64,000 bases of DNA. Origin: Fusobacterium sp. (GTDB lineage Bacteria > Fusobacteriota > Fusobacteriia > Fusobacteriales > Fusobacteriaceae). Of the stretch, positions 8,041-16,135 are shown one piece after another. Every line of letters starts with the position of its first letter. Positions within the stretch are counted from its first letter, which is position 1. Below the pieces are notes generated by a model. That model was not told the DNA's origin. It saw only the letters and a program-made list of their open reading frames with translations, and ran no database searches. Location: NCBI RefSeq assembly GCF_032477075.1, contig NZ_JAWDXO010000032.1, forward strand, positions 1 through 64,000, read 5' to 3'. The position numbers and the translations under genes are program-made.

Positions 8041-8535
8041 TTATTTTATAAGCAGATTATAGTCCTCCACAATTACTGCTCCTGCTATTTCTTCTCCATT
8101 TTTCATTTTCTGTGCTATTAATGCTTTATCAGGTGATATTTCCTGCTTTATTCTTAAACATTCTTCTGGTAGTTTAGATATATCAATAATTTCTACTTTA
8201 CTTGATTTCCTAAGATTATAGTTCCCAAGTTCTGTTTCTATCTTCTTTTTACCTAAAAGTACGAGTATATTTTTTAGATATCCTTTTAAAGATTTTACTT
8301 TATTTTCACGATTTTTCTTTACATCCTCAAGTCTTTCTATCTCTGTTTTTACTGATATTGCTTCAAGTTCAAGATTTCTTATGTACTTAAGAATATTTGT
8401 TCCTTTATTTTGCAGTTCTTCTTTCAAATATTCCATAACATCTTTATATGTTTCTTTATCTGCTTCCTGCTGTTCTGAATCTAAAAATATGTCCAGGGTG
8501 TCAATCATAGCCCCTGCTATCTCATATGTTTTCAT
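8041..8535 (-). CDS. Siphovirus Gp157-like protein (A)
   Basis: 164 aa from the ATG at 8535, which has AGGAGG upstream; longer starts overlap the micropeptide gene. It starts MKTYEIAGAMIDTLDIFLDS. A long coiled-coil region (about 60-105) is followed by GNYNLRKSSKVEIID and a short ISPDKALIAQKMKNGEEIAGA tail, the usual layout of Gp157 proteins. These are found in phage recombination operons and linked with phage resistance, but the mechanism is not established. The element B homologue is 33726-34220. Confidence 0.75.
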   Translation of the reverse strand: MKTYEIAGAMIDTLDIFLDSEQQEADKETYKDVMEYLKEELQNKGTNILKYIRNLELEAISVKTEIERLEDVKKNRENKVKSLKGYLKNILVLLGKKKIETELGNYNLRKSSKVEIIDISKLPEECLRIKQEISPDKALIAQKMKNGEEIAGAVIVEDYNLLIK

Positions 8536-8551
8536 ATGTATCTTCCTCCTT

Positions 8552-8632
8552 TTAATCATCATTAAATAAATCATCCAATGCTCTTAATGTTGTTCCTGCT
8601 ATAACTAATATTCCAGCTATTGTTCCTAACAT
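8552..8632 (-). CDS. 26-aa hydrophobic micropeptide (A)
   Basis: An ATG at 8632 with AGGAGG five bases upstream opens a 26-codon ORF: MLGTIAGILVIAGTTLRALD, then DLFNDD and stop. It has one hydrophobic helix and a polar tail. It is the first ORF of the recombination operon, 16 bp upstream of the Gp157-like gene. Element B has a 26-codon counterpart at the same place (34232-34312) that aligns without gaps (GIL/GML, VIAG/IIIG, LRAL/IRAI). Conservation in length, position and pattern supports a real small membrane peptide. Confidence 0.6.
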   Translation of the reverse strand: MLGTIAGILVIAGTTLRALDDLFNDD

Positions 8633-8655
8633 TCTTCTCCTCCTCTTATTTTAAA

Positions 8656-8702
8656 AAACAAAAAGTCCAATCTTCCCTTAAGGAAAACCAGACTTTTTTA
8701 TC
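8656..8702 (-). terminator. Terminator of slot 2 gene (A)
   Basis: On the minus strand a long hairpin with outer arms AAAAAGTC and GACTTTTT and inner arms TTTTCC and GGGAAGA closes on TTAA. It is followed by a T-rich run. It lies between the 520-aa gene and the micropeptide gene. Confidence 0.75.
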
Positions 8703-8712
8703 TTTGATTCAG

Positions 8713-8726
8713 TTTATAATATATAA
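8713..8726 (-). promoter_or_regulatory. Shared 14-mer TTATATATTATAAA upstream of recombination operon
   Basis: This exact 14-mer occurs in the direction of transcription 80 bp upstream of the micropeptide gene. Other exact copies lie upstream of xis A (13061-13074), the methyltransferase gene (16021-16034, minus) and xis B (38594-38607). It probably contains the -10 region of a common promoter type. A TTGATT sequence lies about 20 bp upstream. Confidence 0.5.
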
Positions 8727-8802
8727 TTATTTAAAAATTTTGTAATCAAGTACTTTCATTTCTCTGTAAAGTTAATGTTTTCCTTACATACTTCAGAAAT
8801 AG

Positions 8803-10365
8803 CTATCTATGAAAAATTGAATATTCTGATCTTATTTCTAAAACCATTCCTAAAACTTCAAAATCACCTTCTTTTAGAACTATTTCAAAAAACTCTTCTC
8901 TATTATATAAAAATCTTTCTCTATATTGACATATGTAAAAATCTCTTCTCACATCTAAACAAGTTATAACTGTTTTGTTAAAATTGCTATTCTCCCTTTC
9001 CACTAAAAATAAATTACAATCTAAATATTTTTCTTGTAAGTATGACTCTCCAAATGTGCTTTCTCCTTTTTCTTTAATTTTTTTTACTTTTCTTTTAAAA
9101 TGTTCTATATTATTCTTAATATTCTCTATATTTAATCTAACAAAACAAAGTCTTCCAAATTCTATTTTTTTATATTCTTCTGCTGTATCTACTTTTACAT
9201 TAACATTATGTAAAAAATCATCTTTAAATTCCTCTATTTCTTCAGTTGTATTTTGAGACTCTAAAAGCCTTTCATCTAAACTAGTATGAGGTTTTTTTAA
9301 AATTTTTTTTCCATTCACATGAGACAATTCATTTCTATATAAAACATCTATTTCATATTCAAAAATCTTTTCTTCAGTATAGTCTAACAAAATTAAAGAA
9401 TAAATCTGATTTGATTTAAAATAATCACCATACAATTCAACTATTCCATATCCTTGTACTGAATTTCTATCTCTATATTTTCTTACAAACTTATCAATAA
9501 CATTTAGAGGAATTGACCTATAACCTTTTAAATAGCCATTTCCAATAATTATAGGTGATTTATTTTCAACTAAAAAATCTTCATAAAATTTCTTTCGATC
9601 TTTATTATATTCTATATCAATTATATTCACCATTCTTAAAATTGTTTTTAAATAACAATAAATTTCAAATTTTAAAGGGCTTGATAAAAAAAATGAAAGT
9701 GCAATTTTTTTATAAAAATCATTTTTTAACAAGCTTTTCAAATAATTTTCTCTTAATTCTGATAATTTAATTTCACTCTTTCCTAATAAAATCAATCTTT
9801 CTTCTATACATAAAAGATAAAATTCTATTTTTTTTATTAAATTGTCTGTATCTTGAGATATGTTTAAACTTTTTTCTAATTTTCTTTTTTCATTTTCAAG
9901 TTCTATTTTAATGTTCTTTAATAAGTTCACAGAGCTTTTTCCCTCTTGTACAGAATAAAAAAATTCAATTATAAGACGACATGCCTTTATAGTATTTATA
10001 AAAAATTCTTCTTCTCGTGAAACTGCTATTCCTGCTATATATTTTGATATATTAGGATTATTAGTATTACATATTACTTTAAATGAAGTTTTTTCTAACT
10101 CTTTAATTTTAAAGATAACTTCTTCACTGATTTGGAGTTCTTGAGCATACTCACCATTAATTTCATTTAATATTCTATGTAAAATTTCATCAAAAGACAT
10201 ATAAGCTAACTTCATATCTTTGGTATATATAATTCGAAAACTATATTCAGAGCTGTTATCATACAATTCTGATAAATTTTTCATTTTTTTCATAACTACA
10301 TACTCTGTATCTTTAAAAATAGATTGATCTAATCCATATTCATTTTTTATTATTATTTTTTTCAT
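8803..10365 (-). CDS. Large hypothetical protein, cargo slot 2 (A)
   Basis: 520 aa, no recognised family. The first 240 residues are mainly helical with a charged stretch (NIKIELENEKRKLEKSLN) that may form a coiled coil. The second half alternates strands and helices (GNGYLKGYRSIPLNVIDKFV, YGIVELYGDYFKSNQIYSLI). No signal peptide, membrane helix or known catalytic motif is seen. It has its own terminator and faces away from the AAA+ module across a 190-bp promoter region. Element B has a different 490-residue protein in this slot, so it is likely variable cargo; a defence or anti-phage role is only an inference from position. Confidence 0.5.
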   Translation of the reverse strand: MKKIIIKNEYGLDQSIFKDTEYVVMKKMKNLSELYDNSSEYSFRIIYTKDMKLAYMSFDEILHRILNEINGEYAQELQISEEVIFKIKELEKTSFKVICNTNNPNISKYIAGIAVSREEEFFINTIKACRLIIEFFYSVQEGKSSVNLLKNIKIELENEKRKLEKSLNISQDTDNLIKKIEFYLLCIEERLILLGKSEIKLSELRENYLKSLLKNDFYKKIALSFFLSSPLKFEIYCYLKTILRMVNIIDIEYNKDRKKFYEDFLVENKSPIIIGNGYLKGYRSIPLNVIDKFVRKYRDRNSVQGYGIVELYGDYFKSNQIYSLILLDYTEEKIFEYEIDVLYRNELSHVNGKKILKKPHTSLDERLLESQNTTEEIEEFKDDFLHNVNVKVDTAEEYKKIEFGRLCFVRLNIENIKNNIEHFKRKVKKIKEKGESTFGESYLQEKYLDCNLFLVERENSNFNKTVITCLDVRRDFYICQYRERFLYNREEFFEIVLKEGDFEVLGMVLEIRSEYSIFHR

Positions 10366-10555
10366 ATTTATCTCCTTTCTAAATTATTTTTTAATTTTTA
10401 AAATTAAAACTTGATAAATTAATTTTTTATAGTATTATTATGTTGTGTATGCTTTTAACTTTTAAAAGTTATTTTTATTTATTTTAATTCTATGGAGTAT
10501 GGTACCATAAAAACAAATATATTTGCAAGAAAATCTAAAGTAAAAGGAGAAATTT

Positions 10556-11299
10556 ATGAATACCCAGAATAATCAATTCAATAATTTGGTATCAATAAAG
10601 CTTAACACCAAAAGTAGTTTTGAACAAAGAAAGATATTTGAAAAAGAAATTTGCAATGAAAAATTAATCAGAAATTATCGCCCCTCTCCATCTACAGAGA
10701 GAAAATTTATTAACAAAGAATATTTTCGATTTTTTACAGACTGTGCAACAATCCAAGATCAATTTTTTCTTATAGACATTTTTAATAATTTTTTTGGATT
10801 TAGTGATTTTAATAAAATGAAAGATTCAGCTTATTCTACAATTGAAAAATATTATCTTGAACTATTTTCACCTTTTACTAAGGTGGATGAGAGAGATAAT
10901 ATTATTGAAATCTCTTTTTTAAAACACTCTCCTATATCTCCAAAAGAAATTTTCACTGATATAAAACATTATGAACGTATCAAGCTTATTACTTTTATTC
11001 TAGAACATATGGGATTCTTATTTGAAGTTTTTTCTCTTGATGACTTTTATCTAAATCCATTATTTGGTATCTTTCTTTATCGTTATCATCATCTTCATAA
11101 ATTTGATGAAGATAAGCTTAAAAATATCCTTAGATGTCATAAATGTCATTCTTCAATGGAGTTAGATTTAGATCATTTCAAAGAAAAGGGATTAAGAACA
11201 CAAGAAGCATATTATTCATGTCCTCACTGCAAAACATCTAGTAGTTATACAAAACTACTCAAAACTTATGAAACAAATAAAAAAAATTCTTATAACTAA
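10556..11299 (+). CDS. Zinc-ribbon protein preceding AAA+ ATPase (A)
   Basis: 247 aa, ribosome site AAAGGAG. The C-terminus holds a probable zinc ribbon: CHKCHSSMEL...YYSCPHCKT (two CxxC-type pairs about 35 residues apart). The rest is helical with aromatic clusters (DQFFLIDIFNNFFGFSDF). It is 12 bp upstream of the AAA+ gene and so co-expressed with it. Element B has a different, 198-aa gene in the same place. It could load or regulate the ATPase on DNA. No known family is recognised. Confidence 0.55.
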   Translation: MNTQNNQFNNLVSIKLNTKSSFEQRKIFEKEICNEKLIRNYRPSPSTERKFINKEYFRFFTDCATIQDQFFLIDIFNNFFGFSDFNKMKDSAYSTIEKYYLELFSPFTKVDERDNIIEISFLKHSPISPKEIFTDIKHYERIKLITFILEHMGFLFEVFSLDDFYLNPLFGIFLYRYHHLHKFDEDKLKNILRCHKCHSSMELDLDHFKEKGLRTQEAYYSCPHCKTSSSYTKLLKTYETNKKNSYN

Positions 11300-11311
11300 A
11301 GGAGAACAAGT

Positions 11312-13051
11312 ATGAAAAAAACAAAAATACAACTTATCCCTATGCTTTCTGTTATGAAAGAAAGCATAAAAAATCCAAGGCTCTCATATGCTGATATTGA
11401 AAGTAAAATTTCAAGTACCTATGAAGATTTTCTTGATCATAGTTTCTCTATTAATGATAACTTTAATCTTATCATTAATAGTACTGGTAGAGATGGAAAA
11501 AATATGTTGGCAAAAGAAAAAATTATCTATTCTATGCTCATAATACCACAGTTACAAAATGCAGTTCATTTATGGGCTTATGGTCGCCCTTCTCTTGGAA
11601 AATCATATCTCTTTAAGAATGTTTTTTCCTCTACTTCAACCAGCATAAGTGGAAATATTACTATCCCACAATTATGCGGTAGTTTAAGAGAAAATAAAGC
11701 TGAAAGTATTCTTTTTACTTTTAAATCTCTTGCTTTTGAAGATATCCAAAGCTTTCCTTTAACTACTGAAATAGTAGGAAAGTTATTAGATATTCTCAGT
11801 ACTGGTAATATAAGCAGAAGTGAAAAAGAATCCAAAGTTACAGATAGTAGCATCATTTTTATTGGAAATTATAGAGATGATATTGAAAGTAAACTTCAAG
11901 AAAACCCATATGATAATCTCCAAGAAAGTGTAAGTACTTCTTTTAATGAAAAACTCAACACAGAAGCTTTTAAATCTAGAGTATCTATTGTTCCCTTGTG
12001 GTTATGCCGTACTTTACCACTAATTAAAGACAGCTCTTCATTTGGAGTCAAGATAGATTTTCTACTTGATAAATTCTCTGAACTTCGTTCTCAAGTACCT
12101 TTAGTAAACGATTTTTCCAATCTAAGTATGGAAAGACTAAAAAATAATGCTAGAAGTCTTACCAATGGTTTTTATAAAATAGGATACTTCTCATCATTAG
12201 TTGATGGTGATACTAATTTTTCTCCACTTGACATAGAAGCATTTAATTTTATATCAGAAAAAATAGCAATGCTTCCATTTAGCAATAAAAAATTAGTATT
12301 AACAGGGAATGAAGCTATTAATCAGCTTTGGATAAAGCTATCACAAGATTTTATGCCCTATCCAATAACTTCAATCACTGAAGCATATGTTGATGAAAAT
12401 AGAGTTACTCTTCGCTTTAAAGAAGAACCTGAAGTGCTTTATAAAATTGCTATTGATCCTAAAGGCATTGAATATAATGCTAAAGAAGTAGAAATCTTCA
12501 GTGAAGCTGATGAATTTTTAAAAGAAGAACTTGTCCCTGTTGTTTCTATCAGAAATGATAATATTGTTATAAAAGCCATTACCAAATCTAGTGTTTTAAG
12601 TTCTTATCAAAAAATAAATCATATAGATTCTTTAATTGGCGACCATATGAATATTGAAGAGCTAAAAGCTAGTTGTACTGATCAAAATTTTATTAAAATG
12701 TTTGATTTTTTAATGGAGCGCCTTACTAAAGAAACTAGTGTGTTAAAAAATGAATTAAATGAAATAAAAAAATATAATCATAAAATTCTTATGGAATGTA
12801 CTACAAAGGAACAAAGATTGGCAATAGGCTTTTATAAACCTTCTAAAGAAGAATATGAAGAATTAATAAATGAAGAAATTGAAATCATTCAAAAAATGAC
12901 TAGTACCCACAAAGAACTTTTTAAAAACTACTATTTCACATTTGATAAAAATAGCAAAAGAAGTACTTTACTTCATTATTTTTTTCTTCGAAATGAAAAT
13001 TTAAGTTTTCAAAACATATCTGAACTCTCAGATAGAGTAGGAGCTTTATAG
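11312..13051 (+). CDS. BrxL-like AAA+ ATPase (A)
   Basis: 579 aa. The AAA+ core shows Walker A GRPSLGKSY (about residues 90-98), Walker B LAFEDIQ (about 146-152), a sensor-1-like IIFIGN segment and an arginine-bearing FKSRVSIVPLW. The order and spacing, including a 'grow larger than one helicase domain' N-terminal region, resemble the BrxL/MCM-like ATPase group rather than DnaB or primase families. No other BREX genes are present. In this element it occupies the place of a replicative helicase, just before xis and int. The C-terminal 150 residues are charged and helical. The element B counterpart (36761-38593) is very divergent in sequence. Confidence 0.55.
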   Translation: MKKTKIQLIPMLSVMKESIKNPRLSYADIESKISSTYEDFLDHSFSINDNFNLIINSTGRDGKNMLAKEKIIYSMLIIPQLQNAVHLWAYGRPSLGKSYLFKNVFSSTSTSISGNITIPQLCGSLRENKAESILFTFKSLAFEDIQSFPLTTEIVGKLLDILSTGNISRSEKESKVTDSSIIFIGNYRDDIESKLQENPYDNLQESVSTSFNEKLNTEAFKSRVSIVPLWLCRTLPLIKDSSSFGVKIDFLLDKFSELRSQVPLVNDFSNLSMERLKNNARSLTNGFYKIGYFSSLVDGDTNFSPLDIEAFNFISEKIAMLPFSNKKLVLTGNEAINQLWIKLSQDFMPYPITSITEAYVDENRVTLRFKEEPEVLYKIAIDPKGIEYNAKEVEIFSEADEFLKEELVPVVSIRNDNIVIKAITKSSVLSSYQKINHIDSLIGDHMNIEELKASCTDQNFIKMFDFLMERLTKETSVLKNELNEIKKYNHKILMECTTKEQRLAIGFYKPSKEEYEELINEEIEIIQKMTSTHKELFKNYYFTFDKNSKRSTLLHYFFLRNENLSFQNISELSDRVGAL

Positions 13052-13060
13052 CAGTGATGG

Positions 13061-13074
13061 TTATATATTATAAA
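13061..13074 (+). promoter_or_regulatory. Shared 14-mer upstream of xis (A)
   Basis: Exact copy of TTATATATTATAAA, 19 bp before the xis ATG and just after the AAA+ stop. The same 14-mer precedes xis in element B, although the neighbouring bases differ, which suggests a promoter -10 region or regulator site. Confidence 0.5.
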
Positions 13075-13093
13075 TAGAGAGGAGGATCAAAGA

Positions 13094-13288
13094 ATGTCTA
13101 CAAGAATGTCTATAAAAGAAGCAGCAACTCTATTAGGTTTACCTGAACAGACACTAAGAGTCTTTCTTCAGTATGAAAAATTCAAAGAATTTGGTGAAGC
13201 TATAAAAAAAGAAGGCTCGAAACACTGGACCTACTATATCAATGAAAATAGACTCTATGATTATCTGAAAATGAAAAAACCTGCTTAG
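13094..13288 (+). CDS. Excisionase-like HTH protein (A)
   Basis: 64 aa with AGGAGG upstream. The sequence MSIKEAATLLGLPEQTLRVF is a MerR/Xis-type helix-turn-helix, followed by a wing-like GSKHWTYYINENRLYDYL. It lies immediately upstream of the integrase gene, the usual place for a recombination directionality factor. The element B protein (38642-38848) is about three-quarters identical. It probably promotes excision and may also control the integrase promoter. Confidence 0.75.
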   Translation: MSTRMSIKEAATLLGLPEQTLRVFLQYEKFKEFGEAIKKEGSKHWTYYINENRLYDYLKMKKPA

Positions 13289-13331
13289 GCGGCAACCTAA
13301 ACAGATTTTAATCAGATATTCTAGGCAAATT

Positions 13332-13381
13332 TACCAGAGAATATACTCTGACTGCATATTTAGAGTATACCATCTCTGGTA
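13332..13381 (+). terminator. Conserved hairpin between xis and int (A)
   Basis: Outer arms TACCAGAGA/TCTCTGGTA and inner arms ATACTCT/AGAGTAT, followed by TTTTTAAT. Element B keeps the same outer and inner arms at 38869-38917. It should terminate or attenuate transcription from xis into int and may also be a protein site. Confidence 0.7.
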
Positions 13382-13420
13382 TTTTTAATAAAGAAATATT
13401 TTAAAAGAGGAGATGATACA

Positions 13421-14449
13421 ATGAGAAGAGCTAATGGAAATGGAGGAATTACAAAAGTTTCTGGCAATCGAAGAAAGCCATATAAAGTTACTATCACTAA
13501 AGGTTGGGATCCAAATACTGGAAAACAGATAAAAAAATTGCTTGGATATTTCGTTTCACAAAAAGAAGCAAATAAAGCTCTTGCTGATTATTTAGATACA
13601 CCATATGACTTAGAACTATCAAATATTACTTTTAAATATATTTATGATAAATGGAGTCAAGTTAAATATCAAAAAGTTAGTAATTCAGCTATATTAGGTT
13701 ATAAATCAGCATATGATAATGTAGAAAAGCTTCACTATATGAAAATAAAAGAGATAAAAACAAGACATTTGCAAGAAGCAATAGATAATTGCCCTAAAGG
13801 CCTAGCTACTAAAAAGAAAATAAAATATCTATTTGGACAAATATTTGCATATGCTATGCAGAATGACATTATATCCAAAGATTATAGTAAATTTATAGAT
13901 ATTGGAAAAAATACTTCTGAGAATAAAAGAAAGCCATTCAGCACTAAAGAAATAGAAATATTATGGCAGCAATTAAATAATATCGAATTTATTGATACTA
14001 TACTGATCATGATTTATAGTGGGTTTAGAATAGGAGAACTTCTTGAACTAGAAATTGTTAATATAGATTTAGAAAATAAAACTATGACTGGGGGATTAAA
14101 AACAGAAGCTGGTAAAAATAGACTCATTCCTATACATCCTAAAATAATACCACTAATCAAAAATCGATATGATCTCAATAATAAATATCTTATTGTAAAT
14201 TTTAAAAACAAACAAATGAAATATGATAACTATTATCGAGAAAAATTCATTCCTATAATGGAACAATTAAATATGATACATCGTCCTCATGACTGCCGTC
14301 ATACCTTTGCCACATTACTTAGTAATGCTAATGCCAATGCTACTGCTATCAAGAAAATGATAGGCCATGAAAGTTACATTACAACTGAAAAAATCTATAC
14401 TCATAAGGACATAGAAGAGTTAAGAAAAAATGTAGAATTAATAAATTAA
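13421..14449 (+). CDS. Tyrosine integrase for the rpsI site (A)
   Basis: 342 aa. An N-terminal AP2-like arm-binding region (VSGNRRKPYKVTITKGWDPNTGKQ), a core-binding SAM-like segment (about 60-150) and a catalytic domain are visible. Catalytic residues appear as YSGFRIGELLELEI (Arg), HRPHDCRHTFATLL (His-x-x-Arg), IGHESYITTEKIYTH (His and Tyr). It lies 150 bp from the att repeat and is about 80% identical to the element B integrase, in keeping with use of the same site. It catalyses integration at the 3' end of rpsI and, with Xis, excision. Confidence 0.9.
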   Translation: MRRANGNGGITKVSGNRRKPYKVTITKGWDPNTGKQIKKLLGYFVSQKEANKALADYLDTPYDLELSNITFKYIYDKWSQVKYQKVSNSAILGYKSAYDNVEKLHYMKIKEIKTRHLQEAIDNCPKGLATKKKIKYLFGQIFAYAMQNDIISKDYSKFIDIGKNTSENKRKPFSTKEIEILWQQLNNIEFIDTILIMIYSGFRIGELLELEIVNIDLENKTMTGGLKTEAGKNRLIPIHPKIIPLIKNRYDLNNKYLIVNFKNKQMKYDNYYREKFIPIMEQLNMIHRPHDCRHTFATLLSNANANATAIKKMIGHESYITTEKIYTHKDIEELRKNVELIN

Positions 14450-14454
14450 TGAAT

Positions 14455-14492
14455 AATATCCTGTATTTTTTACAGGGTATTTTCTTTTTTAT
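14455..14492 (+). terminator. Terminator of integrase (A)
   Basis: ATATCCTGTA and ACAGGGTAT arms around a T-rich loop, then TTTTCTTTTTT, directly after the integrase stop. Confidence 0.7.
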
Positions 14493-14536
14493 GTTAAACT
14501 ATCTTTATTTAAGGAATTAGAAGAAAAAAGCCTGGG

Positions 14537-14567
14537 TTCTGTATGGTACCTGTATGGTACCTACTAT
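14537..14567. repeat. Direct repeats TGTATGGTACC near att (A)
   Basis: Two adjacent copies of TGTATGGTACC followed by TAC lie about 35 bp from the att repeat. Paired repeats at this distance are typical integrase or Xis arm sites. A related ATGGTACCAT palindrome occurs in the promoter region at about 10498-10507. Confidence 0.5.
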
Positions 14568-14598
14568 CTACTTTTTTTATATATTTTCACATTTTTAT

Positions 14599-14671
14599 AC
14601 AAATAAAAAACCCCACAAACATTGTGTTTGTGGAGTCTGTAAAATCCAACCAATTATCTTTTTGAGAATTG
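14599..14671. repeat. att repeat between elements A and B
   Basis: This 73-bp sequence is identical to 40157-40229. It contains the last codons and stop of rpsI on the minus strand and the hairpin CCACAAACA-TTG-TGTTTGTGG with a T-run. It forms the right end of element A and the left end of element B. The identity stops exactly at 14671/40229, where rpsI-specific sequence gives way to element sequence. Confidence 0.95.
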
Positions 14672-14706
14672 GAAAGTTTTGATTTTATTAATATAGATGT
14701 TTATTT

Positions 14707-14715
14707 TGTTACCTA
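14707..14715 (+). repeat. Left arm-type site TGTTACCTA (B)
   Basis: TGTTACCTA lies 36 bp inside the left end of element B; the same motif is present twice at the right end (40091-40100 and 40113-40122). Likely integrase arm-type binding site. Confidence 0.45.
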
Positions 14716-14799
14716 TATGTTTCCTACATATCTATTTTTCAATAAATCTTTCTAAATTTAGCTCTTATATAATTAATATTTTTATTGCTATTATTCTAA

Positions 14800-15990
14800 T
14801 TAAAGTTTCAATTGATTTTGATTCTCATTTTTCTTTTTTTGAATTTTTTCAAAATGTTTATCAAACTCTATATCAGTTGTATTTTTATATTTTGAATATT
14901 TTATAATTAAATTTTTTTCTTCATAAAAATCAATCAAGGTTTTCATCGCTATATAACCTAACCCTATTGGTACTGCATTTCCTATTTGTTTATATATTTC
15001 AGTTATTTTACCCTCAAAAATCCAATTATCAGGAAACTCTTGAATTCTTGCATATTCTTTTATTGAAAGTGGTCTTAATTCAGTAGGATGACATAACATT
15101 GTGGCTGGCATCGTTGGTACAGTTACTAATGTAGGTGAAGGTTGAGAAAAACTTAATCTCCTATAAAAGCCTGTTTTCCCCCCCCCTAAATAATATGCTC
15201 CTCCCATGGCTTCTTTTTTTAAATCTTCTGGTAAATTTGTCCAATTTTCTCCTTCTTTCAATAAAGATAAAAATTTTTTATTTCTATCTGATAATTCATT
15301 ATATTCAGATAATTGAGGTTTTTTTAATCCTTTTAAAGCTTCTCTCAATGTTTTCCATGGCAAAGTATTCCTAATAATAGAATTTTCGCTATGTGTTGGT
15401 CTTGGAATACTTATTCTTTCATCTCCATAATATCCAAATAAAATCATTCTTTCTCTTTTTTGTGGAACTCCATAATTAGCAGCATTCAATAAAGCAAAAC
15501 TTACTGTATAACCATAATTTTTAAGCTCTGTTTTCAGAAACTTCAAAACACTTCCTGGCAATTCTTTTATATTTTCATATTTTGAAAATTCCTCTGGAAC
15601 ACTATTTAACTTAGCAGTTAATAATCCTCTTACATTTTCCATTAAAAAGAATTTAGGTCTAATTTCCTCTATTATATTCAAAAATCTAACCATTGTATTT
15701 GCTCTAAAATCTCCTAATCCCAATTGCTTGCCTGCATAACTAAATGGTTGACATGGTGGCCCTCCAATAATTGCAAATACTTCCCCTTTTTCCAATCCTG
15801 CTACTTCTAATATTTTTTCACTACTTACTTCATTTATATCAGATTCTATAACTGGAATTTTAGTGTTTCTTCTTATTGTTGCTGCTGCAAATTTATCTTT
15901 TTCTATACAAACTTTTATTGTTGCCCCAGCTTTTTCTGCTCCTATATCCAATCCCATAGCCCCTGAAAATAATGATATTACATTGTACAT
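14800..15990 (-). CDS. DNA (cytosine-5) methyltransferase
   Basis: 396 aa with all main motifs of the family: motif I VISLFSGAMGLDIG (residues 4-17), motif IV GGPPCQPFSYAG with catalytic Cys80, motif VI FLMENVRG (Glu118), motif VIII with KRERMILFGY, and motifs IX-X RPLSIKEYARIQEFPDNW...QIGNAVP. Length is normal and the gene looks intact. It has its own upstream region with the shared 14-mer (16021-16034). It follows a probable restriction endonuclease gene, so it should protect the recognition site of that enzyme. The target-recognition region lies between motifs VIII and IX and is not assignable by eye. Confidence 0.92.
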   Translation of the reverse strand: MYNVISLFSGAMGLDIGAEKAGATIKVCIEKDKFAAATIRRNTKIPVIESDINEVSSEKILEVAGLEKGEVFAIIGGPPCQPFSYAGKQLGLGDFRANTMVRFLNIIEEIRPKFFLMENVRGLLTAKLNSVPEEFSKYENIKELPGSVLKFLKTELKNYGYTVSFALLNAANYGVPQKRERMILFGYYGDERISIPRPTHSENSIIRNTLPWKTLREALKGLKKPQLSEYNELSDRNKKFLSLLKEGENWTNLPEDLKKEAMGGAYYLGGGKTGFYRRLSFSQPSPTLVTVPTMPATMLCHPTELRPLSIKEYARIQEFPDNWIFEGKITEIYKQIGNAVPIGLGYIAMKTLIDFYEEKNLIIKYSKYKNTTDIEFDKHFEKIQKKKNENQNQLKL

Positions 15991-16020
15991 TCTAGCCTCC
16001 TATACCTTATATATTATTAT

Positions 16021-16034
16021 TTTATAATATATAA
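16021..16034 (-). promoter_or_regulatory. Shared 14-mer upstream of methyltransferase
   Basis: TTATATATTATAAA on the minus strand, 30 bp upstream of the methyltransferase ATG. It probably includes a -10 element. See the copies before xis A, xis B and the recombination operon of A. Confidence 0.5.
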
Positions 16035-16092
16035 TTATCTTTTAAATTTTATCATCCTTTATAAAAAATTGGTAGCTATTATTTTAAATATA

Positions 16093-16130
16093 AAAAAATG
16101 ATTTCTAAATAAATTTGAAATCATTTTTAT
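16093..16130 (-). terminator. Terminator after restriction endonuclease gene
   Basis: ATGATTTC and GAAATCAT arms with an 11-nt loop and T-runs on both sides. It separates the endonuclease gene from the methyltransferase gene. Confidence 0.7.
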
Positions 16131-16135
16131 CTTTT

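Larger units (their letters stand above)
1..14671. mobile_element. Integrative element A (right part)
   Basis: The element is bounded on the right by the 73-bp rpsI-derived repeat at 14599-14671, next to its integrase and Xis genes. The left end lies outside the window, because no further copy of the repeat is visible in 1-14598. Gene order matches element B from the replication gene to the integrase. No structural phage genes, relaxase or type IV secretion genes are seen. It is inferred to be a site-specific, replication-competent satellite or cryptic element. Confidence 0.8.

Noticed and set aside
14572..14600. Tandem TA-rich stretch before the att repeat as a separate element end
   Set aside because: It differs between A and B and the perfect identity starts only at 14599/40157.
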